This document shows positions 16,702 through 26,479 of a DNA stretch of 64,000 bases, one piece after another. Below the pieces are notes generated by a model. The model made no database searches and had not been told where the DNA came from. It saw only the letters and a program-made list of their open reading frames with translations. The number at the start of each line of letters is the position of its first letter. Within the stretch, counting starts at the first letter, position 1. Made by a program: the position numbers and the translations under genes. The stretch comes from JADLHS01 sp049840435 (GTDB lineage Bacteria; Verrucomicrobiota; Verrucomicrobiia; Limisphaerales; JADLHS01), in NCBI GenBank assembly GCA_049840435.1, contig JASGKY010000025.1:124001-188000 (forward strand), in the 5' to 3' direction.

Positions 16702-17589
16702 ATGAAGTGGCGCGAGAAGCATGAAGGATTTGCCGGACAACGCTTGGTCGTTGTGCCGCGCCCGCTCCTCACCACGGCATTGAAATCGCCCTTGCTGCAA
16801 CATCTGCTGCCGACTGACGCCGGTTATTATCCCAAAGCAAAGGATCACACCTGCGTCCGCGAAAAAGGATGCCCGGAAGTCATCTTCATCTATTGCGCCG
16901 AGGGCAACGGCTGGTGTGAGATCGCCGGACGCCATCACGAGATCGGTAAAAACCAGTTACTCGTCATCAAGGCCAACACGCCACACGTCTATGGTGCCAG
17001 CAAGAATTCACCGTGGACGATCCACTGGTTTCACGCCATCGGCTCTAACGTCCCGATCTATCTCGATAAACTCGACGTGACGATGGAAAAACCCGTCGTT
17101 CCGCTCGGCGGCGACGTGCAATTGTTTTCGCTGTTCGAGGATGTGCTGGAAGGCCTCGAACACGGCTTCACCTCCACACACCTGATTTACGCCGCGCATT
17201 CGTTGACGCATTTGATGGGATTAATCCTGCGCCACAAAGAGGAGTTCGGCTACGGCGAGAAAAGCGTGCGCGAACGCATGGAGCAAAGCATCCAGTTCAT
17301 GAAGTCGCATCTGCGCGAGCCGTTGACCGTGGCAACCCTGGCGGCGTTGGTGAATCTATCGCGTTCTCATTACACGTCGTCGTTCCGTCGCGTGACCGGC
17401 TACGCACCGCTGAGTTACCTGAATCACTTGAGGATGCAGCGCGCCGTACAATTACTCAACGCCACTGATTTATCCATCAAACAAATCAGCGACCAGCTGG
17501 GATTTTCCGATCAATTCTATTTTTCCCGTGCGTTCCGAAAGATGCATAATCACTCGCCCTCCGAGCATCGACGGCGGTATGCGTCGTAA
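16702..17589 (+). CDS. AraC-family transcriptional regulator
   Basis: 295 aa. The N-terminal half is a cupin-like ligand-binding domain (CPEVIFIYCAEGNGWCEIAG, KNQLLVIKANTPHVYGAS). The C-terminal 100 residues form two helix-turn-helix units: LTVATLAALVNLSRSHYTSSFRRVTG and SIKQISDQLGFSDQFYFSRAFRKM. The sugar-type cupin and the position between a PEP-CTERM gene and a long glycoside-hydrolase gene run suggest a carbohydrate-responsive activator. Matching 21-bp-spaced half-sites on both sides (15707-15740 and 17647-17680) are plausible binding sites. Confidence 0.9.
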   Translation: MKWREKHEGFAGQRLVVVPRPLLTTALKSPLLQHLLPTDAGYYPKAKDHTCVREKGCPEVIFIYCAEGNGWCEIAGRHHEIGKNQLLVIKANTPHVYGASKNSPWTIHWFHAIGSNVPIYLDKLDVTMEKPVVPLGGDVQLFSLFEDVLEGLEHGFTSTHLIYAAHSLTHLMGLILRHKEEFGYGEKSVRERMEQSIQFMKSHLREPLTVATLAALVNLSRSHYTSSFRRVTGYAPLSYLNHLRMQRAVQLLNATDLSIKQISDQLGFSDQFYFSRAFRKMHNHSPSEHRRRYAS

Positions 17590-17646
17590 TAGTTTTGCGT
17601 TGTTCACCAAGTTGCCGGCGTAAGCCTCGTCTTCGTTTCCTCCGGT

Positions 17647-17680
17647 CAATTGTCCATCCTTGCCGCCCAAACGTCCATTC
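17647..17680 (+). promoter_or_regulatory. Candidate AraC-type operator upstream of the glycoside hydrolase run
   Basis: TGTCCAT at 17651-17657 and CGTCCAT at 17672-17678 are 21 bp apart, in the context CAATTGTCCAT...CGTCCATTCC, almost the same as the element at 15707-15740. It lies 78 bp before the first gene of the run (17756) and 58 bp after the araC stop, where an activator of that transcript would bind. Confidence 0.62.
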
Positions 17681-17755
17681 CGGTTTGCCGCCGGTTATGG
17701 AAGATTCATCGCACGTCCACATAACGTAACAACCACCAAGATTGTGCCTGCCACC

Positions 17756-19576
17756 ATGAATCACCCCAAACAACAACCCCTGATGAATCTCGCGGGACGC
17801 AAAGCCGGACTGGCTGCCGTTCTCGCGTTAGCCCTGAATCCCACAAGCCACGCCTATCCCCTCGGACGCGTGGATTTCAGTTCCGACGCGCCCTTTGCCA
17901 CTGGTTACGCTCACGCCATGACGGCGAACACCGCCGGTGGTCTGTTCACCGTTTCAGGCTGGGCGGATTTGAATGCTACCACGCAAGCCAACTTGTGGAA
18001 TTGGTGGGAACTCTTGGGCGTGGACTCCGGCGTGGGCAACGGCGCTTTGCTCGACGGCAATGAATCCATCACCGTTCAATTGGACAAAGGCACGGGCGTG
18101 GCCATGATGTTTTTCCGCTATGGTGGCGCGGATGGTTCTGGCGCCGGCGATCTGGCCCGCGTCAGCATTTCCGGATTCACCGCTGATCCAGGAACGGGCG
18201 TCGTTCCGACCGGTGGGCCGGCGAATCGTGTCAGCAATATCACGTATGCGAGCGGGACTTTGAGCTTCGATTATCTCGATGACAATGGCGGCAACGACGC
18301 CGGGCAACTCATTTTCTCCAATCCAGCGGCTTCCGCCGGATGCAATCTGATAGTCACCGTCGCGGCGTCCCCGAATGGAAACGGCACGAGCGCTTTCATC
18401 GCCTTAACGGGCTTGGATATTCAAGAAGCCTTCGGCGGCCCGCAGCTTCATCCGTCACAGATCGCAGAGAACACCAGCAGCACCCACGCAACGCCAGACG
18501 GGCTGTTAACCGTTCGCGGTTTCTCTGACTTGAATGCAACGATTCCCGCAAACCTAGGCCGCTACATGGACGAATGCTTCGGCATCGCCGGCCCAAGCAC
18601 TGTGAGCGGAAACAACAGCGTGACGTTGCAATTCGCCAGCGGCACAGCGCTCGTGCGCTTGGACAGTCGTTACTCCGGCAACACGCTGGCCATCTCAGGC
18701 TTTCTCAGCGATCCTGGACTTGCCGATCCTTCCGGCGGAGTGAGCGCTTCGAGTTACACTGCCGGCACACTGACCATCACCGTTGCGGGCGGTGGCAATC
18801 ACCCATTCTATTTTGCCAATCGCGCCGCGTCTGTCGGGCAAACTTTGAAACTAACCAGTTCCTCCGGCCAGTTCGGCATCGGTGGCATCGGCTATGATCG
18901 CGTGCCACTGGTGATGGCAACAGACATAACCCCCAATGTATCCCCCACTTTTGTTTCTGCGGACGGATTAGTCACACTGACTGCCTACGCCGACACACCT
19001 GGCACGGTGCCCGTGAATCTCAACCGCAACGGTACTTGGTTCGGCGTGTCGGGCGGTAATAACAACGAATCCACGGAAGGTGCGGAATCCATCAACCTGC
19101 AGTTCGCCGCCGGGGCCAGCTTGACCGGCCTCGGCACGCGCTACACCAGCGGACAAGTCGTCATCTCCGGCTTCACCGCCGATCCGGGCTTCGCCGATCC
19201 GTCGGGCATCGCGACGGGCGTGAACTATTCCGCCGGCACTCTGAGTTATACGTTCAACTCGGCGGGTTCGCCGGAAACCGCTGTGAGCTTTACCAATGCG
19301 GCGGCTTCAGCCGGACAAACCCTCAACATTCACACTGACGGAAATCCCGGCTCGCAACTCACGTTGACTCGGATCAACTACGCCACCAGCGGAATTACGC
19401 CAATCACGCTCAGCATCACCAAATCCGGCAGCGATGTTACTTTGACGTGGCCCACCGGCACGTTGCAGTCTTCCACCAACGCCGCCGCGTTTTATTCGGA
19501 CTTCACTGGCGCAACCAGTCCGTACACCATTCCCGCGACGAACGCACAGCGTTTCTTCCGTGTGAAAGTGCAATGA
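17756..19576 (+). CDS. Secreted protein with three internal repeats, function unknown
   Basis: 606 aa from the ATG at 17756; upstream in-frame starts lack support. A signal peptide is visible (AGLAAVLALALNPTSHA). Three repeats of about 150 residues follow, each with a (G)LxTV...DLNAT.PANL-type opening and an ISGFTADPG/ISGFLSDPGLADPSG segment near its middle. They are predicted beta-sandwiches with a Gly/Asn/Ser-rich composition. The last 60 residues (DVTLTWPTGTLQSSTN...FFRVKVQ) resemble the C-terminal module of other secreted proteins in this window. No family was recognised; carbohydrate binding or surface display is plausible. The stop overlaps the next start (ATGA). Confidence 0.75.
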   Translation: MNHPKQQPLMNLAGRKAGLAAVLALALNPTSHAYPLGRVDFSSDAPFATGYAHAMTANTAGGLFTVSGWADLNATTQANLWNWWELLGVDSGVGNGALLDGNESITVQLDKGTGVAMMFFRYGGADGSGAGDLARVSISGFTADPGTGVVPTGGPANRVSNITYASGTLSFDYLDDNGGNDAGQLIFSNPAASAGCNLIVTVAASPNGNGTSAFIALTGLDIQEAFGGPQLHPSQIAENTSSTHATPDGLLTVRGFSDLNATIPANLGRYMDECFGIAGPSTVSGNNSVTLQFASGTALVRLDSRYSGNTLAISGFLSDPGLADPSGGVSASSYTAGTLTITVAGGGNHPFYFANRAASVGQTLKLTSSSGQFGIGGIGYDRVPLVMATDITPNVSPTFVSADGLVTLTAYADTPGTVPVNLNRNGTWFGVSGGNNNESTEGAESINLQFAAGASLTGLGTRYTSGQVVISGFTADPGFADPSGIATGVNYSAGTLSYTFNSAGSPETAVSFTNAAASAGQTLNIHTDGNPGSQLTLTRINYATSGITPITLSITKSGSDVTLTWPTGTLQSSTNAAAFYSDFTGATSPYTIPATNAQRFFRVKVQ

Positions 19577-20346
19577 ATATCCGTCGCCTCATGAATTCGT
19601 TTGACGTCAAAATACCGCGACGAGGCCACACCGCCTTCACCTTGATTGAACTGCTGGTGGTCATCGCCATCATCGCGATCTTGGCGGCGATGCTGTTGCC
19701 GGCTTTGAGCCGGGCAAAAAAACTTGCGCACCGCACCAGTTGCATCAACAACATCAAGCAACAAGGCATCGCGCTGGCGATGTACGCCGACGACAGCAAG
19801 GATTACTATCCCGCCTACATGGCGTGGGTGGGCTACGGCGGCCAGACTTCAACGCTCAAACCCACCGACCCTGGCTACAGCGCAGTTACACCAAACGGCG
19901 GGAACATTGATCAAGCGGACCGGCCGCTAAATCGTTACGCCTCCGGCAGTCTAAACATCTTTCGCTGCCCCGCCGACAAAGGCGACGCGCTGTATTCCAG
20001 TTCTGGAGTCAATTCCTGTTGGAACGCTTACGGGGTCAGCTACTACATGATCTTTTGGGTCGACGACAAAGGCGTGCGGCACGTCGGCGGCGCGGCGAAT
20101 TGGCCGTGGCCCCAAACTGGAAACGAAGGTCCGCTCAAGACTTCCGAAGTCGCCCAAGCGCCGACGAAAAAACTGATCCTCGGCGATTTTCCATGGTATC
20201 GCTCGCACACCGATCCTGCCAGCGCCTGGCACAACGACAAAGGCAAGGGCATCTATCCGACGTTGTTCGGCGATGGTCACGTGGAAAACTTTCGTTTCCC
20301 CGTCACCCCCCCAGCCACCGCCAGCCCAACCAACGCGTACTGGTGA
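19573..20346 (+). CDS. Type II secretion-like pseudopilin (prepilin N-methylation motif)
   Basis: 257 aa. After a basic leader, TAFTLIELLVVIAIIAILAAMLLPALSRAK is the prepilin peptidase site and hydrophobic helix, with E+5 conserved. The rest is the globular H-X9-DG-type domain common in Planctomycetes and Verrucomicrobia: LFGDGHVENFR near the end, RCPADKGD in the middle. No other secretion genes are nearby. It overlaps both neighbours by 1-4 nt (starts inside the previous stop, ends inside the next start), so it must be made with the secreted repeat protein and the alpha-galactosidase-like enzyme. Confidence 0.88.
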   Translation: MNIRRLMNSFDVKIPRRGHTAFTLIELLVVIAIIAILAAMLLPALSRAKKLAHRTSCINNIKQQGIALAMYADDSKDYYPAYMAWVGYGGQTSTLKPTDPGYSAVTPNGGNIDQADRPLNRYASGSLNIFRCPADKGDALYSSSGVNSCWNAYGVSYYMIFWVDDKGVRHVGGAANWPWPQTGNEGPLKTSEVAQAPTKKLILGDFPWYRSHTDPASAWHNDKGKGIYPTLFGDGHVENFRFPVTPPATASPTNAYW

Positions 20347-22841
20347 TGACTTTGTTGTGTCGCGCGATGGGAATGGTTTTAATTTTTGGTCTGGCCAACA
20401 CAGTTGCAGCCAGCCCGCTGTTACCGCCTGTTCAAGTGGGAAGTATTCTCAGAATGACCAATGGCAGCGTCCGGCTCGAATACGACTTGAGCACCGGGCG
20501 CGCGGATTTCCTGTGGCAACACAGTCGCAAGATCGCGGGCTTCTATGCCGGGTTCGGCCTGTATGACAACGGCGTGCTAACGAACTACGTCATTGGGCCG
20601 ACTTACACGAGCCGGGCGTGGACGGTGAGCAGTAACACCGTCGAAGTGATTTCCACGCACAGCAGCCTGCCGACGCTGAAACAAATCTTCATTCTGGATA
20701 ACGACAACAGTTTTCTGACGCGCTTGGAGGTGGTGGGGACGGCATTGCAATCACGCTGGATGGGACCGCTGGTGATGGATCAGGTCGGCGGCGTGAATAT
20801 CGGCAGCTACAACGACAACCGCGCGTTGACTGTGCCGTTCGACAACGACTCGTTCACGTTTAGCTATAACGCCATGCCGATCAACAACACGAGCACGAGC
20901 TATGAGGTCGGCGCGTTTTACGACAACACCACGCGTTCTGGCCTCGTCGTTGGTTCGGTGACGCACGACACGTGGAAGACGGGCGTTTATTTCCAAGGGG
21001 CAAATAACCGTCTCGATGTGCTCAACGTCTTTGGCGGCGTCACGTCGAGCGATACGCGCGACACGCTCGAACACGGCTTGGTGAAGGGAAACACCCTCGT
21101 TTCGCCGACAGTCTTCGTAGGTTTCAGTTCCGATTGGCGTACGGGCTTGGAATCGTTTGCCGATGCCAACACCACCATCGCCCCGCGCCTGCAGTGGAAC
21201 GGCGGTGTGCCGTTCGGCTGGAACAGTTGGTATGCCTACACATCAGGAATCAACTTCTCCAACGCCTCCGCCGTCTCGTGGTTCTTCAAAACCAACCTGC
21301 AATCAAATCAGTTCCATAACGAAGGCGTGGTTTACATAAACCTCGATTCGTATTGGAACAACTTGAGCGACGCGCAACTGCTGCAATTCACCAGCCTGTG
21401 TCACAGCAATGGCCAGCGCGCGGGCATCTATCATTCGCCCTTCGTTTATTGGGGCACGGCGGCGCAGGGCTCGAACGCTTTCATGACCGGCAGCAGCACG
21501 TATCGGTGGAGTCACGCCTATTTGCGCGCCCCGAACGGCGACATCTTATCACACAACGGTGCCATTGCGCTCGATCCCACGCATCCGGGCGTCAAACAGA
21601 TGACCGCGTATCTGATGAACTATTTCAAAACGCGCGGCTTCGATTATCTGAAGGTGGATTTCCTTTCGCACGGTGCCATCGAGGGTGTGCATTACGACAC
21701 GAATGTGACCACTGGCATCCAGGCGTTCAACCAGGGCATGCAGTATCTTGTCACACAGAACAACGGTCGCATGTTCCTCAGCGCATCCATCGCGCCGCTG
21801 TTTCCCTATCGCTACGCGCATTCGCGCCGCATCTTTTGCGACGCCGCCAGCTCCATCAATGACACCCATGACACGATGCAAGCCGTGAACTACGGCTGGT
21901 GGATGCACGGACGGCTGTATCAATTCAACGATCCCGACATGATGAAGTTTGCTGGCGCGACCGCGAACGAAAACCAAAGCCGCCTCATCAATTGCGCCAT
22001 CAGCGGCACGGTCTTTCTCAACAGCGACGACCTCGCCTCGCCCGCCGGACAGGCGCTGGCGCAGAACAACCTGACGCGTGCCGCCATCAATGAAGTCGCC
22101 CGTGCCGGAGTCTCGTTCCGCCCCGTCGAAGGAAACACTGGTGCGGATGCCAGCGATGTTTTTGTCCGTCAGGACGGCAACACGTGGTACGTCGCCGTGT
22201 TCAACTACTCCGCTTTCAGCGCTAACAAGAGCCTGAATCTCGCGCGCCTCGGCATCACGGGAGCACCCTACACGGCGCTGGATTTGTGGAGCGGCAGTGT
22301 TTCCACGGTCAACGGCCCAACGTGGAACGTCAGCCTCGGCGCACGCCAGGCCAAGCTGTTCCGCCTTGGCAACGGCAACACCAACGCCAGCGGCCCGACC
22401 AACCAGGCACTCGTTGTCGGCAGTTCGACTACTTTGACAACCATTGCGTCAGGCACGCCGCCATTCACATACACCTGGCGCAAGAATGGCGTGATCATTC
22501 CCGGCCAAAACGCCAACACCGTCACCATCAATCCCGTCAGCCAGACCGATGCAGGTGTTTACTCGGTGCAAGTCAACGGCGGCTTCGGCAACGTAACAAA
22601 TTTTGCCACCTTTGCCGTAGCCACCCCTACCAACCTCACTGCCCAGGTCAGCAATAATAATTTGATTTTGACCTGGCCCGTCAGCCACACAGGCTGGCGA
22701 TTGCAATCGCAAACCAACTCCCTTGCCGCAGGACTGGGCACCAACTGGCAAATCATCAGCGGCACGGAATTCACCAATCGTTGGACTATTCCAGTTTCCA
22801 CCACGACACCCAGTGCCTTCTTTCGGCTGACTTCCCCATGA
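20346..22841 (+). CDS. Secreted clan GH-D alpha-galactosidase-like enzyme (GH27/GH36) with Ig-like and C-terminal modules
   Basis: 831 aa from the ATG at 20346, which shares a base with the previous stop (TGATG). Signal peptide: MGMVLIFGLANTVAASP. An N-terminal beta-sandwich is followed by a TIM barrel: VPFGWNSWYAY, VVYINLDSYW, RAGIYHSPFVYW, and DYLKVDFLSHG with probable nucleophile Asp438; FCDAAS may carry the acid/base. An immunoglobulin-like module (TPPFTYTWRKNGVIIPGQNANT) and a C-terminal TGWRLQSQTN...FFRLTSP module follow. It is likely to release alpha-linked galactose or a related sugar outside the cytoplasm; the exact family needs profile searching. Confidence 0.8.
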   Translation: MTLLCRAMGMVLIFGLANTVAASPLLPPVQVGSILRMTNGSVRLEYDLSTGRADFLWQHSRKIAGFYAGFGLYDNGVLTNYVIGPTYTSRAWTVSSNTVEVISTHSSLPTLKQIFILDNDNSFLTRLEVVGTALQSRWMGPLVMDQVGGVNIGSYNDNRALTVPFDNDSFTFSYNAMPINNTSTSYEVGAFYDNTTRSGLVVGSVTHDTWKTGVYFQGANNRLDVLNVFGGVTSSDTRDTLEHGLVKGNTLVSPTVFVGFSSDWRTGLESFADANTTIAPRLQWNGGVPFGWNSWYAYTSGINFSNASAVSWFFKTNLQSNQFHNEGVVYINLDSYWNNLSDAQLLQFTSLCHSNGQRAGIYHSPFVYWGTAAQGSNAFMTGSSTYRWSHAYLRAPNGDILSHNGAIALDPTHPGVKQMTAYLMNYFKTRGFDYLKVDFLSHGAIEGVHYDTNVTTGIQAFNQGMQYLVTQNNGRMFLSASIAPLFPYRYAHSRRIFCDAASSINDTHDTMQAVNYGWWMHGRLYQFNDPDMMKFAGATANENQSRLINCAISGTVFLNSDDLASPAGQALAQNNLTRAAINEVARAGVSFRPVEGNTGADASDVFVRQDGNTWYVAVFNYSAFSANKSLNLARLGITGAPYTALDLWSGSVSTVNGPTWNVSLGARQAKLFRLGNGNTNASGPTNQALVVGSSTTLTTIASGTPPFTYTWRKNGVIIPGQNANTVTINPVSQTDAGVYSVQVNGGFGNVTNFATFAVATPTNLTAQVSNNNLILTWPVSHTGWRLQSQTNSLAAGLGTNWQIISGTEFTNRWTIPVSTTTPSAFFRLTSP

Positions 22842-22929
22842 ACCCCACTTTGCCAAAACCAGATGTTCAATGTTCTTCGCTGAACGGTTTTGAAAGCCGG
22901 GATACCAGCCAGCTGCGAAACTGTCACGT

Positions 22930-23808
22930 ATGAAAGCCCTCAGCAATAATTTCACGGTGCGTCAGGAACAGGGCTTCGACGTCTATGTGCTCGGCAACGA
23001 ACGCGTCGAGCTCGCCGTCGTGCCGGAACTCGGAGCGCGAATCATTTCGCTCAAGGACCTCCGGACCGGGCGTGAATGGCTCTGGCATCCTCCGGGCGGA
23101 CGAAAACTATTTCGCAATCGGCTCGGCGATGATTTTGCCACCAGTCCGCTCGTGGGTATGGATGAATGTTTGCCTACCATTGCCCCTTGCCGGTGGCAAA
23201 GCCGCGAACTGCCCGATCACGGCGAAGTCTGGGCCGCACCTTGGACTGTCAAACGCGATGAGTGGGACAACGGTGTGCTGCAGACCAGCGTTCAACTGGA
23301 GATTTCACCCTTCGATTTCGAGCGCACGATTGAATTGCAGGAAAATGAAATCCGCCTCAGTTATCAATTGCACAATCGCAACAACACCGCGGAGCATTTC
23401 TCCTGGGCGATGCATCCGCTGTTGCGCTTACGAATAGGCGATCAATTGGTGCTGCCGGCTACTACACGTGCGCTGCTAAACGGCGCAGCCTGGGTGGACA
23501 ATCTGACGTCCGCTCTGCCCGCTGGGGACTGCGCAAAAATCTTTGCCACCGGCGTCACCGAAGGGGTCGCGGCTATCCACAACCCCGGGACAGAGGATCG
23601 CTTGGAATTCGGCTGGGCGCCGACCGAAAACAACACGCTCGGAATCTGGCTCACGCGTGGCGGCTGGCACAGCTATGAGCATTTCGCCCTCGAACCGACG
23701 AACAGCGCTGCTGACACGTTGGCGGTAGCTGCCAAGCGCGACTGCTGCGGCACGGTGGAGGCGCTGAGCTCAGTGAACTGGCAGGTTTGTCTGCGCGTCG
23801 GCGCTTAA
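22930..23808 (+). CDS. Aldose 1-epimerase-like (galactose mutarotase fold) protein
   Basis: 292 aa, no signal peptide, cytoplasmic. The beta-sandwich signature ELAVVPELGARIISLKDLRTGREWLWH at the N-terminus, GMDECLPTIAPCRW, and a conserved HPLLRL histidine fit the mutarotase superfamily. The family interconverts alpha and beta sugar anomers, which would help use galactose or glucose released by the surrounding hydrolases. Some superfamily members are not mutarotases, so the activity is inferred. It lies 88 nt after the preceding hydrolase. Confidence 0.75.
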   Translation: MKALSNNFTVRQEQGFDVYVLGNERVELAVVPELGARIISLKDLRTGREWLWHPPGGRKLFRNRLGDDFATSPLVGMDECLPTIAPCRWQSRELPDHGEVWAAPWTVKRDEWDNGVLQTSVQLEISPFDFERTIELQENEIRLSYQLHNRNNTAEHFSWAMHPLLRLRIGDQLVLPATTRALLNGAAWVDNLTSALPAGDCAKIFATGVTEGVAAIHNPGTEDRLEFGWAPTENNTLGIWLTRGGWHSYEHFALEPTNSAADTLAVAAKRDCCGTVEALSSVNWQVCLRVGA

Positions 23809-23894
23809 AGTTGTCCAGACTGCGCCCCCGCCAGTTGGCTTTTTGCGGCGAACGATTTTGCACGAAAACAAGGTCCTACTTTGGCAGATTGATC

Positions 23895-26465
23895 ATGATG
23901 AAATTCCCATTCCAAAAGCAGTTCTTAGGTTTGATAACCTTGGCGGCTACTTCCGCCCTCGCGGCATCTGTTCCCTTGGCATCCCTCGACTTAAAGCCCA
24001 TGACCTGCGGGTGGAGCGAGCCAAAAGCTAATCAAGCCATCGGCGGCGGACCGTTTATCATCGCCGGAAAAACTTTCATCAACGGTGTGGGCACACACGC
24101 GAACAGCAAGTTGCGTGTGGATCTCGGCGGCAAGGCCAAACGCTTCACCGCACAGGTCGGCGTGAATGACAGCGCGAGCGCGCAAGGCAGCGTGGAATTT
24201 ATTGTTAACGGTGATAACAAAGAACTCTGGCGCAGCGGCGTGATGAAGGCTGGCCAGCCAGCAAAGTCCGTGGATGTGAATCTGTCGGGCGTGAAGGTCC
24301 TAACGTTGCGTGCCACAGATGGCGGAGACGGCGAGGGCAATGACCACGCGGATTGGGCCGACGCGCAGATTATCATGGCGGACGACACCAAGCCGATTTC
24401 CATTCCCGCTTACGAAACTTTCGCGCTGCAAACGAAGTCCTTCAGCTTAAGTTTTCAGGTCGGTGATGATGGCCGGTTGTATCAGCGTGCTATTGGCAGT
24501 AGCCCATCAGCCAAGTTGCCGCGCAACGATGAAGCCTTCCCGCAATGGGGTGATGGCTACATCTGGGAGCCGGCTTTGCAAGCAGTACATGCCGATGGCA
24601 ACACTTCGACGACCTTACTTTACGAGGGATTGACTCGTTCACAAGAAAGTGACGGGCGCGAACTCACCCGCATCAGCTTGCGCGACCCAGCCTACCCGTT
24701 TGAAGTCACACTATGCTTCCGCACTTATCGCTATCAGGACGTCATCGAGCAATGGACTGAAATCAAGCACCAGGAACGTGGCATCGTGAAACTGGAGCAG
24801 ATGGCGTCAAGTGCATTGCTGCTGGCACCGACTAACGCCAGCCTGCTGCATTTCTTCGGTGATTGGGCCAAGGAAATGCAGCCTTACGTTGAGCCGCTGA
24901 ATCCCGGCACCAAGGTGCTCGATTCCAAGATCGGCGTTCGTGCGCATCAGTTCCGCAATCCCTCGTTCGTGCTTTCGCTCGACGGCGCGCCGCAGGAAAA
25001 CAGCGGTCGCGTGCTCGCGGGTTCGCTGGCGTGGTCGGGAAGCTTCCGGTTTGCGTTCGACAACTTTGCCACCGGTCTGCGCGCGGTTTGCGGCGTGAAT
25101 TCTTTTGCTTCCGCCTATCATCTCAAAGCCGGCGAGAAGTTTATCACGCCAGCAATGATCTGGGCGTGGAGCGATCATGGTTTGGGCGACATGAGCCGCA
25201 AGTTGCATCGCTGGGCACGGACGTTTGCGCTGCGCGACGGTAACCAACCGCGCACCGTGCTGCTGAACAATTGGGAGGCAACCGGCTTCGACTTTGATTT
25301 CGATCGCATCGTTAGTCTCTACGATCCCGCCAAAGAAATCGGCACGGAGTTGTTCCTGCTTGATGACGGTTGGTTTGGAAGCAAACATCCGCGCCTGAGC
25401 GATAATGCGGGCCTCGGAGATTGGGGGCCGAACCGGAAGCGCCTGCCCAAAGGACTTGCGCCACTCGCAACCGAAGCGAATAAACGCGGTCTACAATTCG
25501 GCATCTGGATCGAACCGGAGATGGTGAACCCCAAGAGCGAACTGTTCGAGAAGCATCCCGACTGGGTCATCAGTCAGCCGAAGCGCGAACTGGAATTGCA
25601 GCGCAACCAACTCGTGCTCGATCTCACGCGTCCCGAGGTGCAGAAGTTTGAGTGGCAGGTGATTCAAGACATCCTCTCCGTGCCGGGCATTGCGTATGCG
25701 AAGTGGGACTGCAACCGCTATCTCACGCAGGCCGGGTCGCCGTGGCTAAAGCCGGATCGCCAGTCGCACCTGTGGATTGATTACGTTCACGCGCTCTACA
25801 CGCTGATGGACAAAACCGCGAAGACTTTTCCGAAAACGGAGTTGATGCTTTGCTCGGGCGGTGGTGGGCGTGTGGATTACGGCGCGTTAAAATATTTTCA
25901 CGAGTTCTGGCCGAGCGACAACACTGACCCGACGGTGCGCGTGCCGATGCAATGGGACTACTCCTACTTTTTCCCGGCCATCAGCATGGCGAGTCACGTG
26001 ACGCATTGGGGGCATCGCCCGATGCACTTCGCGTGCAGCGTGGCGATGAGCGCGCGTTACGGCATGGACCTTGATCTCGTGAATCTGCCGGCGGAGGACA
26101 AAGCCATCTGTGCCGGCGCCATTGCCGCTTACAAGCGCATTCGTGACGTCGTGCATCTCGGCGATCTCTATCGGCTGGAACGTCCGCACAACGCCGAACG
26201 CGGGGCGATCAACTACGTTTCTCAGGACCAAAGCAAAGCAGTGTTGTTCGCATTCCAACTCAAGGAAGGCGTTGCGCAACCGGTCCGCCCGCAAGGTCTC
26301 GATGCTGCGAAGCGCTACACCGTACGCGAGTTGAATCCCGCACCGGGTCGCACGGCGCTAGTGCAGGAAGGCAAATCGTTCGCGGGTGAAGAACTGATGC
26401 GCGATGGAATCATCCCCAATTGCGTGAAGGGGCTCGAAGCTTGTGTCGTCGAACTCGCGCCGTAA
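23895..26465 (+). CDS. Secreted GH36 alpha-galactosidase with NPCBM domain
   Basis: 856 aa. A signal peptide (LITLAATSALA) is followed by an NPCBM/NEW2-type domain (FINGVGTHANSKLRVDLGGKAKRF, residues about 30-170). A full GH36 enzyme comes next: FLLDDGWFG, FGIWIEPEMVN, nucleophile Asp605 in AKWDCNR, and acid/base Asp675 in PSDNTDP. The 70-residue spacing agrees with characterised GH36 enzymes. It cleaves terminal alpha-1,6-galactose from raffinose-type oligosaccharides or galactomannan. A GH97 gene starts 14 nt downstream. Confidence 0.93.
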   Translation: MMKFPFQKQFLGLITLAATSALAASVPLASLDLKPMTCGWSEPKANQAIGGGPFIIAGKTFINGVGTHANSKLRVDLGGKAKRFTAQVGVNDSASAQGSVEFIVNGDNKELWRSGVMKAGQPAKSVDVNLSGVKVLTLRATDGGDGEGNDHADWADAQIIMADDTKPISIPAYETFALQTKSFSLSFQVGDDGRLYQRAIGSSPSAKLPRNDEAFPQWGDGYIWEPALQAVHADGNTSTTLLYEGLTRSQESDGRELTRISLRDPAYPFEVTLCFRTYRYQDVIEQWTEIKHQERGIVKLEQMASSALLLAPTNASLLHFFGDWAKEMQPYVEPLNPGTKVLDSKIGVRAHQFRNPSFVLSLDGAPQENSGRVLAGSLAWSGSFRFAFDNFATGLRAVCGVNSFASAYHLKAGEKFITPAMIWAWSDHGLGDMSRKLHRWARTFALRDGNQPRTVLLNNWEATGFDFDFDRIVSLYDPAKEIGTELFLLDDGWFGSKHPRLSDNAGLGDWGPNRKRLPKGLAPLATEANKRGLQFGIWIEPEMVNPKSELFEKHPDWVISQPKRELELQRNQLVLDLTRPEVQKFEWQVIQDILSVPGIAYAKWDCNRYLTQAGSPWLKPDRQSHLWIDYVHALYTLMDKTAKTFPKTELMLCSGGGGRVDYGALKYFHEFWPSDNTDPTVRVPMQWDYSYFFPAISMASHVTHWGHRPMHFACSVAMSARYGMDLDLVNLPAEDKAICAGAIAAYKRIRDVVHLGDLYRLERPHNAERGAINYVSQDQSKAVLFAFQLKEGVAQPVRPQGLDAAKRYTVRELNPAPGRTALVQEGKSFAGEELMRDGIIPNCVKGLEACVVELAP

Positions 26466-26479
26466 ACTAAGGAAGTATT

